Part shown: piece after piece, positions 43,176 to 51,885 of the stretch | Layout: each line of letters opens with the position of its first letter | Position numbering within the stretch: the stretch's first letter is position 1 | From: Dryocola sp051297175 | Lineage (GTDB): Bacteria; Pseudomonadota; Gammaproteobacteria; Enterobacterales; Enterobacteriaceae | Direction: 5' to 3' | Assembly (NCBI RefSeq): GCF_051297175.1 | Contig: NZ_JBINNY010000001.1 | Coordinates: forward strand, 248,001-312,000 | Length of the DNA: 64,000 bases | Notes under the pieces: generated by a model | The model's input: the letters and a program-made list of their open reading frames with translations, nothing else | Told to the model about the DNA's origin: nothing | Database searches by the model: none | Position numbers and translations under genes: made by a program

Positions 43176-43793
43176 ATAACGGTTGACCGAACGGTTGCTG
43201 CTGCCAGGCTGCCCGCCGGAATAATTCCCGAAATCGCCGGAAGATAAATCCGCAAGGCGGGAATCAACCGAGCCTGCACTCGCAATGCTTGAGCGACGAA
43301 AATCAACTTCCCGATATAAATCTTCAGGCAGGAGCAATTTTATATGCGGCAACAGGTTGCGGTGGCGCAATTCTGACGAAGGTTGATAGTGCCCGCTGGC
43401 ATTCGACCACGCGATGAGCTTTCTGTGCGAGAACAGCAGATCGCCAGCAAACAGAACGTTTCTGCGCTTTGTCAAAGAGGTATGGCCTTCAACACTCCAG
43501 TTGTTATCGGACAGAAATTGGTTGATAGGGTCAAAGGCCTTGGCGCAATAAACAAACCCCGGGCGATCCTCTTTAATGACATAAATAAATCGGCCGTGCA
43601 GAGAGGGCATGGTTTGAGTGTTTTTACTCTTAGGCCGCAGGTAATAATCATCCCTTGCGAAGCGCTCCAGTATAAAAACGCAATTCTTATCCGCCTCGCT
43701 TTGTTCAGACGCTAAAACAACGCTCAGCGGCTGAAAGCTGGGGCGGGATGAAAAAAAATCACCTATTACCTGCCGGGCCCAGGGGTTCAACAT
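43170..43793 (-). CDS. Hypothetical protein between aceK and iclR
   Basis: I do not recognise this 207-residue protein. It starts MLNPWARQVIGDFF, has no signal peptide or membrane segment, and holds a central region with LHGRFIYVIKEDRPGFVYCA and AGDLLFSHRKLIAWSNASGH followed by YQP. It ends in a low-complexity Gly/Ser/Asn tail (SSGDFGNYSGGQPGSSNRSV). The WSN-SGHY-P arrangement loosely recalls uncharacterised proteins from effector or toxin contexts, but that is a weak impression. AAGGA lies nine bases before the ATG. It stands where E. coli has arpA, is AT-richer than its neighbours, and its stop overlaps the aceK stop by six bases. It may be cotranscribed with iclR past a terminator. Confidence 0.7.
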   Translation of the reverse strand: MLNPWARQVIGDFFSSRPSFQPLSVVLASEQSEADKNCVFILERFARDDYYLRPKSKNTQTMPSLHGRFIYVIKEDRPGFVYCAKAFDPINQFLSDNNWSVEGHTSLTKRRNVLFAGDLLFSHRKLIAWSNASGHYQPSSELRHRNLLPHIKLLLPEDLYREVDFRRSSIASAGSVDSRLADLSSGDFGNYSGGQPGSSNRSVNRYS

Positions 43794-43812
43794 AGTTTAA
43801 ATATCCTTATTT

Positions 43813-43835
43813 AAAAAATCCGCAGATCTCTGCGG
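43813..43835 (-). terminator. iclR terminator
   Basis: CCGCAG (43820-43825) pairs with CTGCGG (43830-43835); on the minus strand the hairpin is followed by ATTTTTT. It lies 18 bases past the iclR stop and just before the unknown gene, so that gene may depend on readthrough or its own promoter in a very short gap. Confidence 0.8.
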
Positions 43836-43852
43836 TGACTCGTCCCGGCGAG

Positions 43853-44686
43853 CTAGCGCCCGCCGCCGTATGCCTGGGTAATCTCCTTCGCCGCTTTGAT
43901 AACCAGCGCGCCAAGTTCGGTCACGCGATCGTCCGTGATGCGCGAAATCGGGCCTGAAATCGAAATGGCGGCAAAGGCTTCATGGTGTTCGTCGTAGATG
44001 CAGGCCGCCACGCAGCGCAGGCCCAGCGCGTGCTCTTCGTCATCAAAGGAGTAGCCGCGCTTGCGGGTCTGGGCTAAATCTTCTTTCAGATGCAGCGGGG
44101 AGGTGAGCGTGGCCGGAGTGTAGCTATGCAGCCCTTTGCGGTGCAGAAGCGCTGCCACCTGATCATCGTTGAGATTTGCGAGGAAGACTTTGCCAGCCCC
44201 CGACGCGTGCATCGGCAGCTTGCCGCCAATCGGCGCGGACATTCGCATCAGCTGGGCGCACTGCACCTGGTCGATGATAATCGCCTGATGATCGCTATGG
44301 TCAAGTACCGCCAGGTTCACCGTCTCCCCTGAATCTTCCATCAGCTTGCGCAGAATCGGGTGGACGATGGCCAGAAGGTTACGGCTTTGCAGGAAGCTGC
44401 TGCCGACGACAAACGCGTGTGCGCCAATCGTCCAGTGGCCGAGGTCGCCAATCTGGCGGACAAAGCCGAGCTGCTGCATGGTCGACAGCAGCCGATGCGT
44501 GGTGGAATTCGGCAGCCCGGCCTGCTGCGCCAGCTCGGTCAGCGCCACGCTACCGTGTGATTCAGCAATCCATTCGAGCAGCTTCAGGCCGCGGGTCAGC
44601 GACTGAACCTGCCCGGTAGGCTGTGGTGCAGCGGCGGCGGCAGCGCGAGGCTTTTTGCCACGTTTGGCGGGAACGGCAGCGACCAT
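43853..44686 (-). CDS. iclR: IclR, repressor of the aceBAK operon
   Basis: IclR represses aceBAK; pyruvate stabilises and glyoxylate weakens the active form. The 277-residue product has an N-terminal winged helix (about residues 30-90: VQSLTRGLKLLEWIAE, then GLPNSTTHRLLSTMQQLGFV as recognition part) and the C-terminal effector domain with SGAGKVFLA, DEEHALGLRCVAA and ISISGP. It is the usual neighbour of its target operon, here separated from aceK by the unknown gene. The alanine-rich stretch at residues 15-23 is slightly longer than in E. coli. It is divergent from metH. Confidence 0.96.
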   Translation of the reverse strand: MVAAVPAKRGKKPRAAAAAAPQPTGQVQSLTRGLKLLEWIAESHGSVALTELAQQAGLPNSTTHRLLSTMQQLGFVRQIGDLGHWTIGAHAFVVGSSFLQSRNLLAIVHPILRKLMEDSGETVNLAVLDHSDHQAIIIDQVQCAQLMRMSAPIGGKLPMHASGAGKVFLANLNDDQVAALLHRKGLHSYTPATLTSPLHLKEDLAQTRKRGYSFDDEEHALGLRCVAACIYDEHHEAFAAISISGPISRITDDRVTELGALVIKAAKEITQAYGGGR

Positions 44687-44774
44687 AGCAGACTCCTTTT
44701 TTCATATCGTGGAAATCATTTTCGTTTTATTTGGCGATAATGCAACCAGCAGGCGACTCATCGGATCAGTCAGG

Positions 44775-44787
44775 TGAACATGTCTCA
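44775..44787 (+). promoter_or_regulatory. Candidate MetR-binding site of metH
   Basis: TGAACATGTCTCA fits the MetR consensus TGAA-N5-TTCA with one mismatch and lies 105 bases before metH in the iclR-metH divergent region. MetR with homocysteine activates metH in E. coli; the role here is inferred. Confidence 0.5.
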
Positions 44788-44879
44788 TGTTCCATTGCTT
44801 TGAGTGACAATCAACTTGTGACAGTATGGTTTGCTGGCCTTTTCGCCGCTTCGACACGTTAAGTACCCGGGAGCCTGAG

Positions 44880-47800
44880 TTGAGCAACAAAGTAGAACAA
44901 CTGCAGCAGCAGTTAAATGAACGTATTCTGGTGCTGGATGGTGGCATGGGGACGATGATCCAAAGCTACCGCCTGGAAGAGAGCGATTTCCGCGGCGTTC
45001 GCTTCGCCGACTGGCCGTGTGACCTGAAAGGGAATAACGACCTGCTGGTGCTAAGCAAACCGGAAATTATTGCCGCGATTCATTATGCCTACTTTGAAGC
45101 CGGTGCCGACATCGTCGAAACCAACACCTTTAACTCCACGACTATCGCGATGGCGGATTACCAGATGGAATCCCTGTCGGCGGAAATTAACTACGAGGCG
45201 GCAAAGCTTGCCCGTGCCTGTGCCGATGAGTGGACCGCGCGCCAGCCGGACAAACCGCGCTATGTCGCCGGGGTTTTAGGCCCGACCAACCGCACGGCGT
45301 CTATCTCCCCGGATGTAAACGATCCAGCCTTCCGTAACGTGACTTTCGATCAGCTGGTGGAGGCCTACCGCGAGTCCACCCGCGCGCTGGTGGAAGGCGG
45401 CGTCGACCTGATTATGATTGAAACGGTGTTCGATACCCTGAACGCCAAAGCGGCGATTTTCGCCGTTAAAACAGAATTTGAAGCGCTGGGCGTCGATCTG
45501 CCGATCATGATTTCCGGCACCATTACCGATGCGTCGGGCCGTACGCTTTCCGGGCAAACCACCGAAGCGTTTTACAACTCCCTGCGCCATGCCGATGCGC
45601 TGACCTTCGGCCTGAACTGCGCCCTCGGCCCAGACGAGCTTCGCCAGTACGTAGCCGAACTTTCGCGCATCGCCGAATGCTACGTCACGGCGCACCCTAA
45701 CGCTGGTCTACCGAACGCCTTCGGGGAATACGATCTGGATGCCGACACCATGGCGAAGCAGATTGGCGAATGGGCGCATGCGGGCTTCCTGAATATCGTC
45801 GGCGGCTGCTGCGGCACCACGCCGGAACACATCGCCGCGATGAGCAAAGCGGTGGCGGGCGTTGCACCTCGCAAACTGCCCGAGCTGCCGGTTGCCTGTC
45901 GTCTGGCGGGCCTTGAGCCGCTGAACATCGGCGCGGAAAGCCTGTTTGTGAACGTCGGCGAACGTACCAACGTTACCGGCTCGGCCAAATTTAAACGCCT
46001 GATCAAAGAAGAAAAATACAACGAAGCGCTGGAAGTTGCCCTCCAGCAGGTGGAAAGCGGCGCGCAAATCATCGACATCAACATGGACGAAGGGATGCTC
46101 GACGCCGAAGCGGCGATGGTGCGTTTCCTTAACCTGATTGCCGGCGAGCCGGACATCGCCCGCGTGCCGATCATGATCGACTCCTCGAAATGGGACGTCA
46201 TCGAAAAAGGCCTGAAGTGCATACAGGGCAAGGGCATCGTCAACTCCATCTCCATGAAAGAGGGGATTGAGCCGTTTATCCATCACGCAAAACTGGTGCG
46301 CCGCTACGGTGCCGCGATGGTCGTGATGGCCTTTGACGAAGTAGGCCAGGCGGACACCCGCGAGCGCAAAATTGAAATCTGCCGCCGCGCCTACAAAATT
46401 CTTACCGAAGAAGTCGGTTTCCCGCCGGAAGACATCATTTTCGACCCGAATATCTTCGCCGTCGCCACCGGCATCGAAGAGCACAACAACTACGCGCAGG
46501 ACTTCATCGGCGCGTGTGAAGACATCAAACGCGAGCTGCCCCACGCGCTGATTTCCGGCGGCGTGTCGAACGTCTCCTTCTCCTTCCGCGGCAACGACCC
46601 GGTGCGCGAAGCAATCCACGCCGTGTTCCTCTACTACGCGATTCGCAACGGCATGGACATGGGCATCGTCAACGCCGGTCAGCTGGCGATTTACGACGAT
46701 CTCTCAGACGAGCTGCGCGACGCGGTAGAAGACGTCATTCTTAACCGCCGGGACGACGGCACCGAACGCCTGCTTGATCTTGCCGAGAAATATCGCGGCA
46801 GCAAAAGCGACGACGCGGCCACCGCGCAGCAGGCGGAATGGCGCAGCTGGGATGTCAAAAAGCGTCTTGAATACTCGCTGGTAAAAGGCATCACCGAGTT
46901 TATCGAGCTGGATACCGAAGAAGCCCGTCAGCAGGCGGCGCGCCCGATTGAAGTGATCGAAGGGCCGCTGATGGACGGCATGAACGTGGTCGGCGACCTG
47001 TTCGGCGAAGGGAAAATGTTCCTGCCGCAGGTGGTGAAATCCGCGCGCGTGATGAAGCAGGCGGTGGCGTATCTCGAACCCTACATCGAAGCCAGCAAAG
47101 AGAAAGGCTCGACCAACGGCAAAATCGTCCTCGCCACGGTGAAAGGCGACGTGCACGACATCGGCAAAAACATCGTCGGCGTGGTGCTGCAATGTAACAA
47201 TTACGAGATTATCGACCTCGGCGTAATGGTGCCGGGCGAGAAGATTTTGAAAACCGCCCGTGAAGTGGGTGCGGACATCATCGGCCTGTCGGGGCTGATT
47301 ACCCCGTCGCTGGACGAAATGGTCAACGTCGCCAAAGAGATGGAGCGCCAGGGCTTTACGCTGCCGCTGCTGATCGGCGGTGCAACCACCTCTAAGGCGC
47401 ATACGGCGGTGAAAATCGAGCAGAACTACAGCGGGCCAACGGTCTATGTGCAGAACGCATCGCGTACCGTGGGCGTGGTTTCAGCGCTGCTGTCGCCGAC
47501 CCAGCACGATGAGTTTGTGGAGCGCACGCGTAAAGAGTACGTCACCGTGCGCACCCAGCACGCGCGTAAAAAACCGCGCACGCCGCCGGTTACGCTTGCC
47601 GCCGCGCGCGAAAACGATCTGGCCTTCGACTGGGCGAGCTATACGCCGCCTGTTGCCCATCGCCTGGGCGTGCAGGAAGTCACCGCCAGCATCGAAACGC
47701 TGCGTAACTACATCGACTGGACGCCGTTCTTTATGACCTGGTCGCTGGCCGGGAAATATCCGCGCATCCTGGAAGATGAAGTGGTGGGCGAAGAAGCCCA

Positions 47801-48563
47801 GCGCCTGTTCAAAGACGCCAACGACATGCTCGACAAGCTGCACGCGGAAAAATCCCTCAACCCGCGCGGCGTAGTGGGCCTGTTCCCGGCAAACCGCGTG
47901 GACGACGACATTGAAATCTACCGCGACGAAACCCGTACGCATGTAACAACGGTGGCGCATCACCTGCGCCAGCAAACCGAAAAAGTCGGCTTTGCGAACT
48001 ACTGCCTGGCCGATTTCGTCGCGCCAAAACACAGCGGTAAAGCCGATTACATCGGCGCGTTTGCGGTCACCGGCGGTATGGAAGAAGACGCGTTGGCGGA
48101 CGCGTTCGACGCCCAGCACGATGACTACAATAAGATTATGGTAAAAGCGATTGCCGACCGCCTGGCGGAAGCCTTTGCCGAGTATCTGCACGAGCGCGTG
48201 CGCAAGGTTTACTGGGGCTATGCGCCAACGGAAAACCTCAGCAACGAAGAGCTGATCCGCGAGAACTACCAGGGAATACGTCCGGCACCGGGTTATCCGG
48301 CCTGCCCGGAACACACCGAAAAAGCGACGATCTGGCAGCTGCTGGATGTAGAAAACGTCATCGGCATGAAGCTGACGGAGTCCTACGCCATGTGGCCGGG
48401 CGCGTCGGTTTCCGGCTGGTATTTCAGCCACCCCGACAGCAAATACTACGCGGTGGCGCAAATCCAGCGCGACCAGGTGGAGGATTACGCCCGCCGTAAG
48501 GGGATGTCGGTGACCGACGTGGAACGCTGGCTCGCGCCGAACCTGGGGTATGACGCGGACTAA
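44880..48563 (+). CDS. metH: MetH, cobalamin-dependent methionine synthase
   Basis: MetH transfers the methyl group of methyltetrahydrofolate through cobalamin to homocysteine. Starting at the TTG giving (M)SNKVEQLQQQL, six bases after GGAG, the product is 1227 residues, exactly the E. coli length; the ATG 18 codons upstream is not conserved. The four modules are visible: homocysteine domain with zinc cysteines (GLNCALG, GGCCGT), pterin domain (NVGERTNVTGS), cobalamin domain with DVHDIG holding the cobalt-ligating histidine near 759, and the C-terminal S-adenosylmethionine reactivation domain (RPAPGYPACPEH). REP-like palindromes follow. Confidence 0.97.
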   Translation: MSNKVEQLQQQLNERILVLDGGMGTMIQSYRLEESDFRGVRFADWPCDLKGNNDLLVLSKPEIIAAIHYAYFEAGADIVETNTFNSTTIAMADYQMESLSAEINYEAAKLARACADEWTARQPDKPRYVAGVLGPTNRTASISPDVNDPAFRNVTFDQLVEAYRESTRALVEGGVDLIMIETVFDTLNAKAAIFAVKTEFEALGVDLPIMISGTITDASGRTLSGQTTEAFYNSLRHADALTFGLNCALGPDELRQYVAELSRIAECYVTAHPNAGLPNAFGEYDLDADTMAKQIGEWAHAGFLNIVGGCCGTTPEHIAAMSKAVAGVAPRKLPELPVACRLAGLEPLNIGAESLFVNVGERTNVTGSAKFKRLIKEEKYNEALEVALQQVESGAQIIDINMDEGMLDAEAAMVRFLNLIAGEPDIARVPIMIDSSKWDVIEKGLKCIQGKGIVNSISMKEGIEPFIHHAKLVRRYGAAMVVMAFDEVGQADTRERKIEICRRAYKILTEEVGFPPEDIIFDPNIFAVATGIEEHNNYAQDFIGACEDIKRELPHALISGGVSNVSFSFRGNDPVREAIHAVFLYYAIRNGMDMGIVNAGQLAIYDDLSDELRDAVEDVILNRRDDGTERLLDLAEKYRGSKSDDAATAQQAEWRSWDVKKRLEYSLVKGITEFIELDTEEARQQAARPIEVIEGPLMDGMNVVGDLFGEGKMFLPQVVKSARVMKQAVAYLEPYIEASKEKGSTNGKIVLATVKGDVHDIGKNIVGVVLQCNNYEIIDLGVMVPGEKILKTAREVGADIIGLSGLITPSLDEMVNVAKEMERQGFTLPLLIGGATTSKAHTAVKIEQNYSGPTVYVQNASRTVGVVSALLSPTQHDEFVERTRKEYVTVRTQHARKKPRTPPVTLAAARENDLAFDWASYTPPVAHRLGVQEVTASIETLRNYIDWTPFFMTWSLAGKYPRILEDEVVGEEAQRLFKDANDMLDKLHAEKSLNPRGVVGLFPANRVDDDIEIYRDETRTHVTTVAHHLRQQTEKVGFANYCLADFVAPKHSGKADYIGAFAVTGGMEEDALADAFDAQHDDYNKIMVKAIADRLAEAFAEYLHERVRKVYWGYAPTENLSNEELIRENYQGIRPAPGYPACPEHTEKATIWQLLDVENVIGMKLTESYAMWPGASVSGWYFSHPDSKYYAVAQIQRDQVEDYARRKGMSVTDVERWLAPNLGYDAD

Positions 48564-48572
48564 TCTTTAAGA

Positions 48573-48647
48573 GGGTGGATGGCGCGTGCGCTTATCCACC
48601 CTACAACACCCATCCCCGTAGGTGGGCAAGCGCCAGCGCCACCCGAC
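48573..48647. repeat. REP-like palindromes between metH and yjbB
   Basis: GGGTGGAT (48573-48580) pairs with ATCCACCC (48594-48601) around GGCGCGTGCGCTT, followed by a second unit GTAGGTGGGCAAGCGC...GCCACCCGAC (about 48618-48647). They share their sequence with the cluster at 28202. The first hairpin may also stabilise the 3' end of metH mRNA. Confidence 0.7.
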
Positions 48648-48734
48648 AAAACCTTCCCTCCCTCCTTATTACCGCTAATCCATATATACTGGAAAGAGAA
48701 GGAATTTATTCACTAAAACTAACCAGGAGAAAGT

Positions 48735-50366
48735 GTGCTTACTCTACTGCATCTGCTTTCTGCGGTGGCGCTACTGGTATGGGGCACGCACATCGTGCGT
48801 ACCGGCATCATGCGCGTTTACGGCGCTAATCTCCGTAGTGTTCTCAGCCGCAGCGTTGAAAAAAAACCGCTCGCCTTCTGCGCGGGCATTGGCGTCACCG
48901 CGCTCGTACAGAGCAGCAATGCCACCACCATGCTTGTCACCTCGTTCGTGGCGCAAGACCTGGTGGCGCTTACGCCCGCGCTGGTGATTGTCTTAGGAGC
49001 CGACGTCGGTACCGCGCTGATGGCGCGCGTGCTGACCTTCGATCTCTCATGGCTCTCACCGCTGCTGATCTTCATCGGCGTTATCTTCTTCCTTAGCCGT
49101 AAACAGACCCGCGCCGGGCAGCTAGGCCGCGTGGCGATTGGGCTGGGGCTGATACTGCAGGCGCTGGAGCTGATTGTCGCTGCCGTAACGCCGATAACCC
49201 AGGCCAGCGGCGTGCAGGTCATTTTTGCCTCGCTGACCGGCGATATCATGCTCGACGCGCTGATCGGCGCGATGTTCGCCATCATCAGCTATTCAAGCCT
49301 CGCCGCCGTGCTGCTGACCGCTACGCTGACGTCTACGGGGGTGATCTCGTTTGACGTGGCGCTGTGCCTGGTCATCGGCGCGAACCTCGGCTCCGGCCTG
49401 CTGGCGATGATCAACAACAGCGCCGCGAATGCCGCCGCGCGTCGCGTTGCGCTGGGCAGCCTGCTGTTCAAGCTGGTGGGCAGCCTCATCGTCCTGCCGT
49501 TTGTGCACATTCTTGCGCGCCTGATGCACCATCTTCCGCTGCCGGAATCTGAGCTGGTTATCTACTTCCACGTGTTCTACAACCTGATCCGCTGCCTTGC
49601 GATGGTGCCGTTTGCCGAGCCGATGGCGCGCTTCTGCCGCCGGGTGATTAGCGAAGAGCAGGAGGTCGACGGGCGCATGAAGCCGAAGCACCTTGACCCG
49701 ACGGCCATCGACACGCCTGCGCTCGGCCTGTCGAACGCCGCTCGAGAAACGCTGCGCATGGGGGATCTGCTTGAGCAAATGCTGGAAACCTGGAGCAAAG
49801 TCATGCACGGCGAGCCGCGTCAGGAGAAAGAGCTGCGCAAGCTCGCGGACGACGTGGACGTGCTGTATACCGCCATCAAACTCTATATGGCGCAGATGCA
49901 AAAAGAGGATCTGGCGGAAATCGAATCCCGTCGCTGGGCGGAGATCATAGAAATGTCCCTCAACCTCGAACAGGCGGCGGACATCCTCGAACGCATGGGT
50001 AGCGAAGTAGCCGATAAATCCCTCGCCGCGCGCCGGGCCTTCTCGCCGGATGGCCTGACCGAGCTGGACAACCTGCTACAGCAGCTGACCAGCAACCTGA
50101 AGCTGAGTCTGTCGGTGTTCTTCTCGGCGGATGTCAACAGCGCGCGCCGCCTGCGCCGCAACAAACATCGCTTCCGCATAATGAACCGCCGCTACTCACA
50201 TGCGCACGTTGACCGCCTGCACCAGCAGAACGTGCAGAGCATTGAAACCAGCTCGCTGCACCTCGGCCTGCTTGGCGATATGAAACGCCTGAACTCCCTG
50301 TTCTGCGCCGTTGCCTACAGCGTGCTGGAACAGCCGGACGATGACGACGAGAGGGACGAATATTAA
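48735..50366 (+). CDS. yjbB: YjbB, Na/Pi-cotransporter family protein
   Basis: YjbB belongs to the Na+/phosphate cotransporter (NptA/PNaS) family; in E. coli it is linked to phosphate export. The 543-residue product has the E. coli length. The first 300 residues form about eight to nine membrane segments with the duplicated family motif (GVTALVQSSNATTMLVTSF and GAMFAIISYSSLAAVLLTA), and the last 220 form a PhoU-like helical domain. The start is GTG behind CAGGAGAA. In E. coli pepE follows; here it is absent and an antitoxin gene comes next. Confidence 0.95.
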   Translation: MLTLLHLLSAVALLVWGTHIVRTGIMRVYGANLRSVLSRSVEKKPLAFCAGIGVTALVQSSNATTMLVTSFVAQDLVALTPALVIVLGADVGTALMARVLTFDLSWLSPLLIFIGVIFFLSRKQTRAGQLGRVAIGLGLILQALELIVAAVTPITQASGVQVIFASLTGDIMLDALIGAMFAIISYSSLAAVLLTATLTSTGVISFDVALCLVIGANLGSGLLAMINNSAANAAARRVALGSLLFKLVGSLIVLPFVHILARLMHHLPLPESELVIYFHVFYNLIRCLAMVPFAEPMARFCRRVISEEQEVDGRMKPKHLDPTAIDTPALGLSNAARETLRMGDLLEQMLETWSKVMHGEPRQEKELRKLADDVDVLYTAIKLYMAQMQKEDLAEIESRRWAEIIEMSLNLEQAADILERMGSEVADKSLAARRAFSPDGLTELDNLLQQLTSNLKLSLSVFFSADVNSARRLRRNKHRFRIMNRRYSHAHVDRLHQQNVQSIETSSLHLGLLGDMKRLNSLFCAVAYSVLEQPDDDDERDEY

Positions 50367-50373
50367 CGTTCTA

Positions 50374-50410
50374 AATAAAACGGGCCAGAAATATCCCGGC
50401 CCGTTTTATT
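50374..50410. terminator. Bidirectional terminator between yjbB and the antitoxin gene
   Basis: AATAAAACGGGCC (50374-50386) pairs with GGCCCGTTTTATT (50398-50410). Both strands give an A-stem then T-run, serving yjbB on the plus strand and the antitoxin gene on the minus strand. Confidence 0.88.
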
Positions 50411-50417
50411 ATGACGT

Positions 50418-50711
50418 TCAGTGTGCGCCGGGAATTTTTGCCGTTAACTCAATTCCAAGCGCTTTCATCACCGCCAGCGTGCTTTTCAACGTTGGGTTGC
50501 CATTCTCGCTGAAAGAGCGATAAAGCTGCTCGCGGGAAAGACCCGTATCTGTGGCAATCTCGGTCATTCCTTTCGCCCTGGCGACAATGCCCAGCGCTTT
50601 TGCTATGTAGGCCGCATCGCCTGTTTCCAGCGCGTCAGCCATAAAGAAAGCCATTTCCTCATCGTCGACAAGCGCAGCGGTGAAATCATAATCGGTAACT
50701 TTGATCTTCAT
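50418..50711 (-). CDS. HigA-like antitoxin (helix-turn-helix, addiction module family)
   Basis: A 97-residue protein of the antidote family that normally pairs with a RelE/HigB-type toxin encoded just upstream. It starts MKIKVTDYDFTAAL, then the family pattern LETGDAAYIAKALGIVARA and a helix-turn-helix (MTEIATDTGLSREQLYRSFS, about residues 51-70), ending with NPTLKSTLAVMKALGI. I prefer the ATG at 50711 to a TTG six codons earlier, which would fall in the toxin remnant's stop. Its toxin partner survives only as 23 codons, so it is an orphan that may act as a regulator. It occupies the pepE position of E. coli. Confidence 0.88.
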   Translation of the reverse strand: MKIKVTDYDFTAALVDDEEMAFFMADALETGDAAYIAKALGIVARAKGMTEIATDTGLSREQLYRSFSENGNPTLKSTLAVMKALGIELTAKIPGAH

Positions 50712-50725
50712 TTTCTTCGTCCCGC

Positions 50726-50797
50726 TCAATCTAGGTTCTTATCCTTCAGCGCGGCTTCCCATCGCCGAAACGCATCCGTTTGTTTAAGTCCGTTCAT
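50726..50797 (-). pseudogene. Remnant of a RelE/HigB-type toxin gene
   Basis: Directly upstream of the antitoxin an ATG opens 23 codons reading MNGLKQTDAFRRWEAALKDK then NLD and TGA. The pattern QTD-F--W---L-D is the N-terminus of the toxin family (about 100 residues) that pairs with this antitoxin. The catalytic core and the rest are missing, so the toxin is not functional. Whether an internal deletion joined the N-terminus to a former C-terminus, or a simple truncation occurred, cannot be told from this sequence. Confidence 0.7.
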
Positions 50798-51011
50798 AGT
50801 AGTTTATAAAATACACCCAGTATAGAGTCACGAGCGGAAAAGCTAGTCGCCTGACAGGGTGTGGAACAAGAGGGCTGTTTTTAAACTGGAAAGCGTGCCG
50901 CATGTCTATTTATCGTTCTGCGAGACGTCTCGAGATAAACAGACAAAGTAAGCCGCCCCTGTTCGCAACGTCCCACGGGTAGGGTATAGTCCGTTTTTTT
51001 ACGGAGGAACC

Positions 51012-51884
51012 ATGCTGACCAACTCATCTATTCGTCTTAACAAATACATCAGCGAGAGCGGTATTTGTTCCCGTCGCGACGCCGACCGCTATATCGAACA
51101 GGGAAATGTTTTCATCAACGGCAAGCGCGCCGCGATTGGCGATCAGGTATTTGCCGGAGACGTGGTGAAGGTCAACGGTCAGCTTATCGAACCCCGTGAC
51201 GCAGACGATCTGGTGCTTATCGCGCTGAACAAACCGGTGGGCATCGTCAGCACAACGGAAGACGGCGAGCGCGACAACATTGTGGATTTCGTAAACCACA
51301 GCAAGCGCATCTTCCCGATTGGCCGCCTGGATAAAGACTCCCAGGGGCTTATCTTCCTCACCAACCATGGCGACCTGGTAAACAAAATCCTGCGCGCCGG
51401 GAACGACCACGAAAAAGAGTACATCGTGACGGTGAACAAGCCCGTTACCGATGAGTTTATCCGTGGGATGGGCGCGGGCGTGCCGATGCTTGGCACCGTG
51501 ACCAAAAAATGCAAAGTGAAGAAAGAGGCGCCGTTCGTGTTTCGCATTACGCTGGTGCAGGGGCTTAACCGCCAGATCCGCCGCATGTGCGAACACTTTG
51601 GTTATGAAGTCACGAAGCTTGAACGCACCCGCATCATGAATGTCAGCATGAAAGGGCTGCCGTTAGGGGAGTGGCGTGATTTAACGGACGATGAGTTGAT
51701 TGAGCTGTTTAAGCTGATTGAGGATTCTTCGTCGGAAGCAAAACCTGCGAAAAAGCCAAAGGCCAAGCCTGCCGCAGTAAAGAAGCCCGCCAGCAATGGG
51801 CCAAAAAGTTCGGCAAAAACCCCGGCAGAGCTTGCTTCACGCAAACGCTTTGCCCAGCCAGGACGCAAGAAAAAAGGGCGCTAG
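51012..51884 (+). CDS. rluF: RluF, 23S rRNA pseudouridine(2604) synthase
   Basis: RluF makes pseudouridine at position 2604 of 23S rRNA, and to a lesser degree a site in tRNA-Tyr. The 290-residue product has the E. coli length. An N-terminal S4 RNA-binding domain (about 7-60: RLNKYISESGICSRRDADRY) is followed by the RsuA-type catalytic domain with GRLDKDSQGL, the catalytic aspartate at residue 107, and RITLVQGLNRQIRRM. The C-terminal tail is a lysine/alanine-rich low-complexity extension, as in E. coli but diverged. ACGGAGGAACC precedes the ATG. It converges with yjbD, one base apart. Confidence 0.96.
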   Translation: MLTNSSIRLNKYISESGICSRRDADRYIEQGNVFINGKRAAIGDQVFAGDVVKVNGQLIEPRDADDLVLIALNKPVGIVSTTEDGERDNIVDFVNHSKRIFPIGRLDKDSQGLIFLTNHGDLVNKILRAGNDHEKEYIVTVNKPVTDEFIRGMGAGVPMLGTVTKKCKVKKEAPFVFRITLVQGLNRQIRRMCEHFGYEVTKLERTRIMNVSMKGLPLGEWRDLTDDELIELFKLIEDSSSEAKPAKKPKAKPAAVKKPASNGPKSSAKTPAELASRKRFAQPGRKKKGR

Positions 51885-51885
51885 G

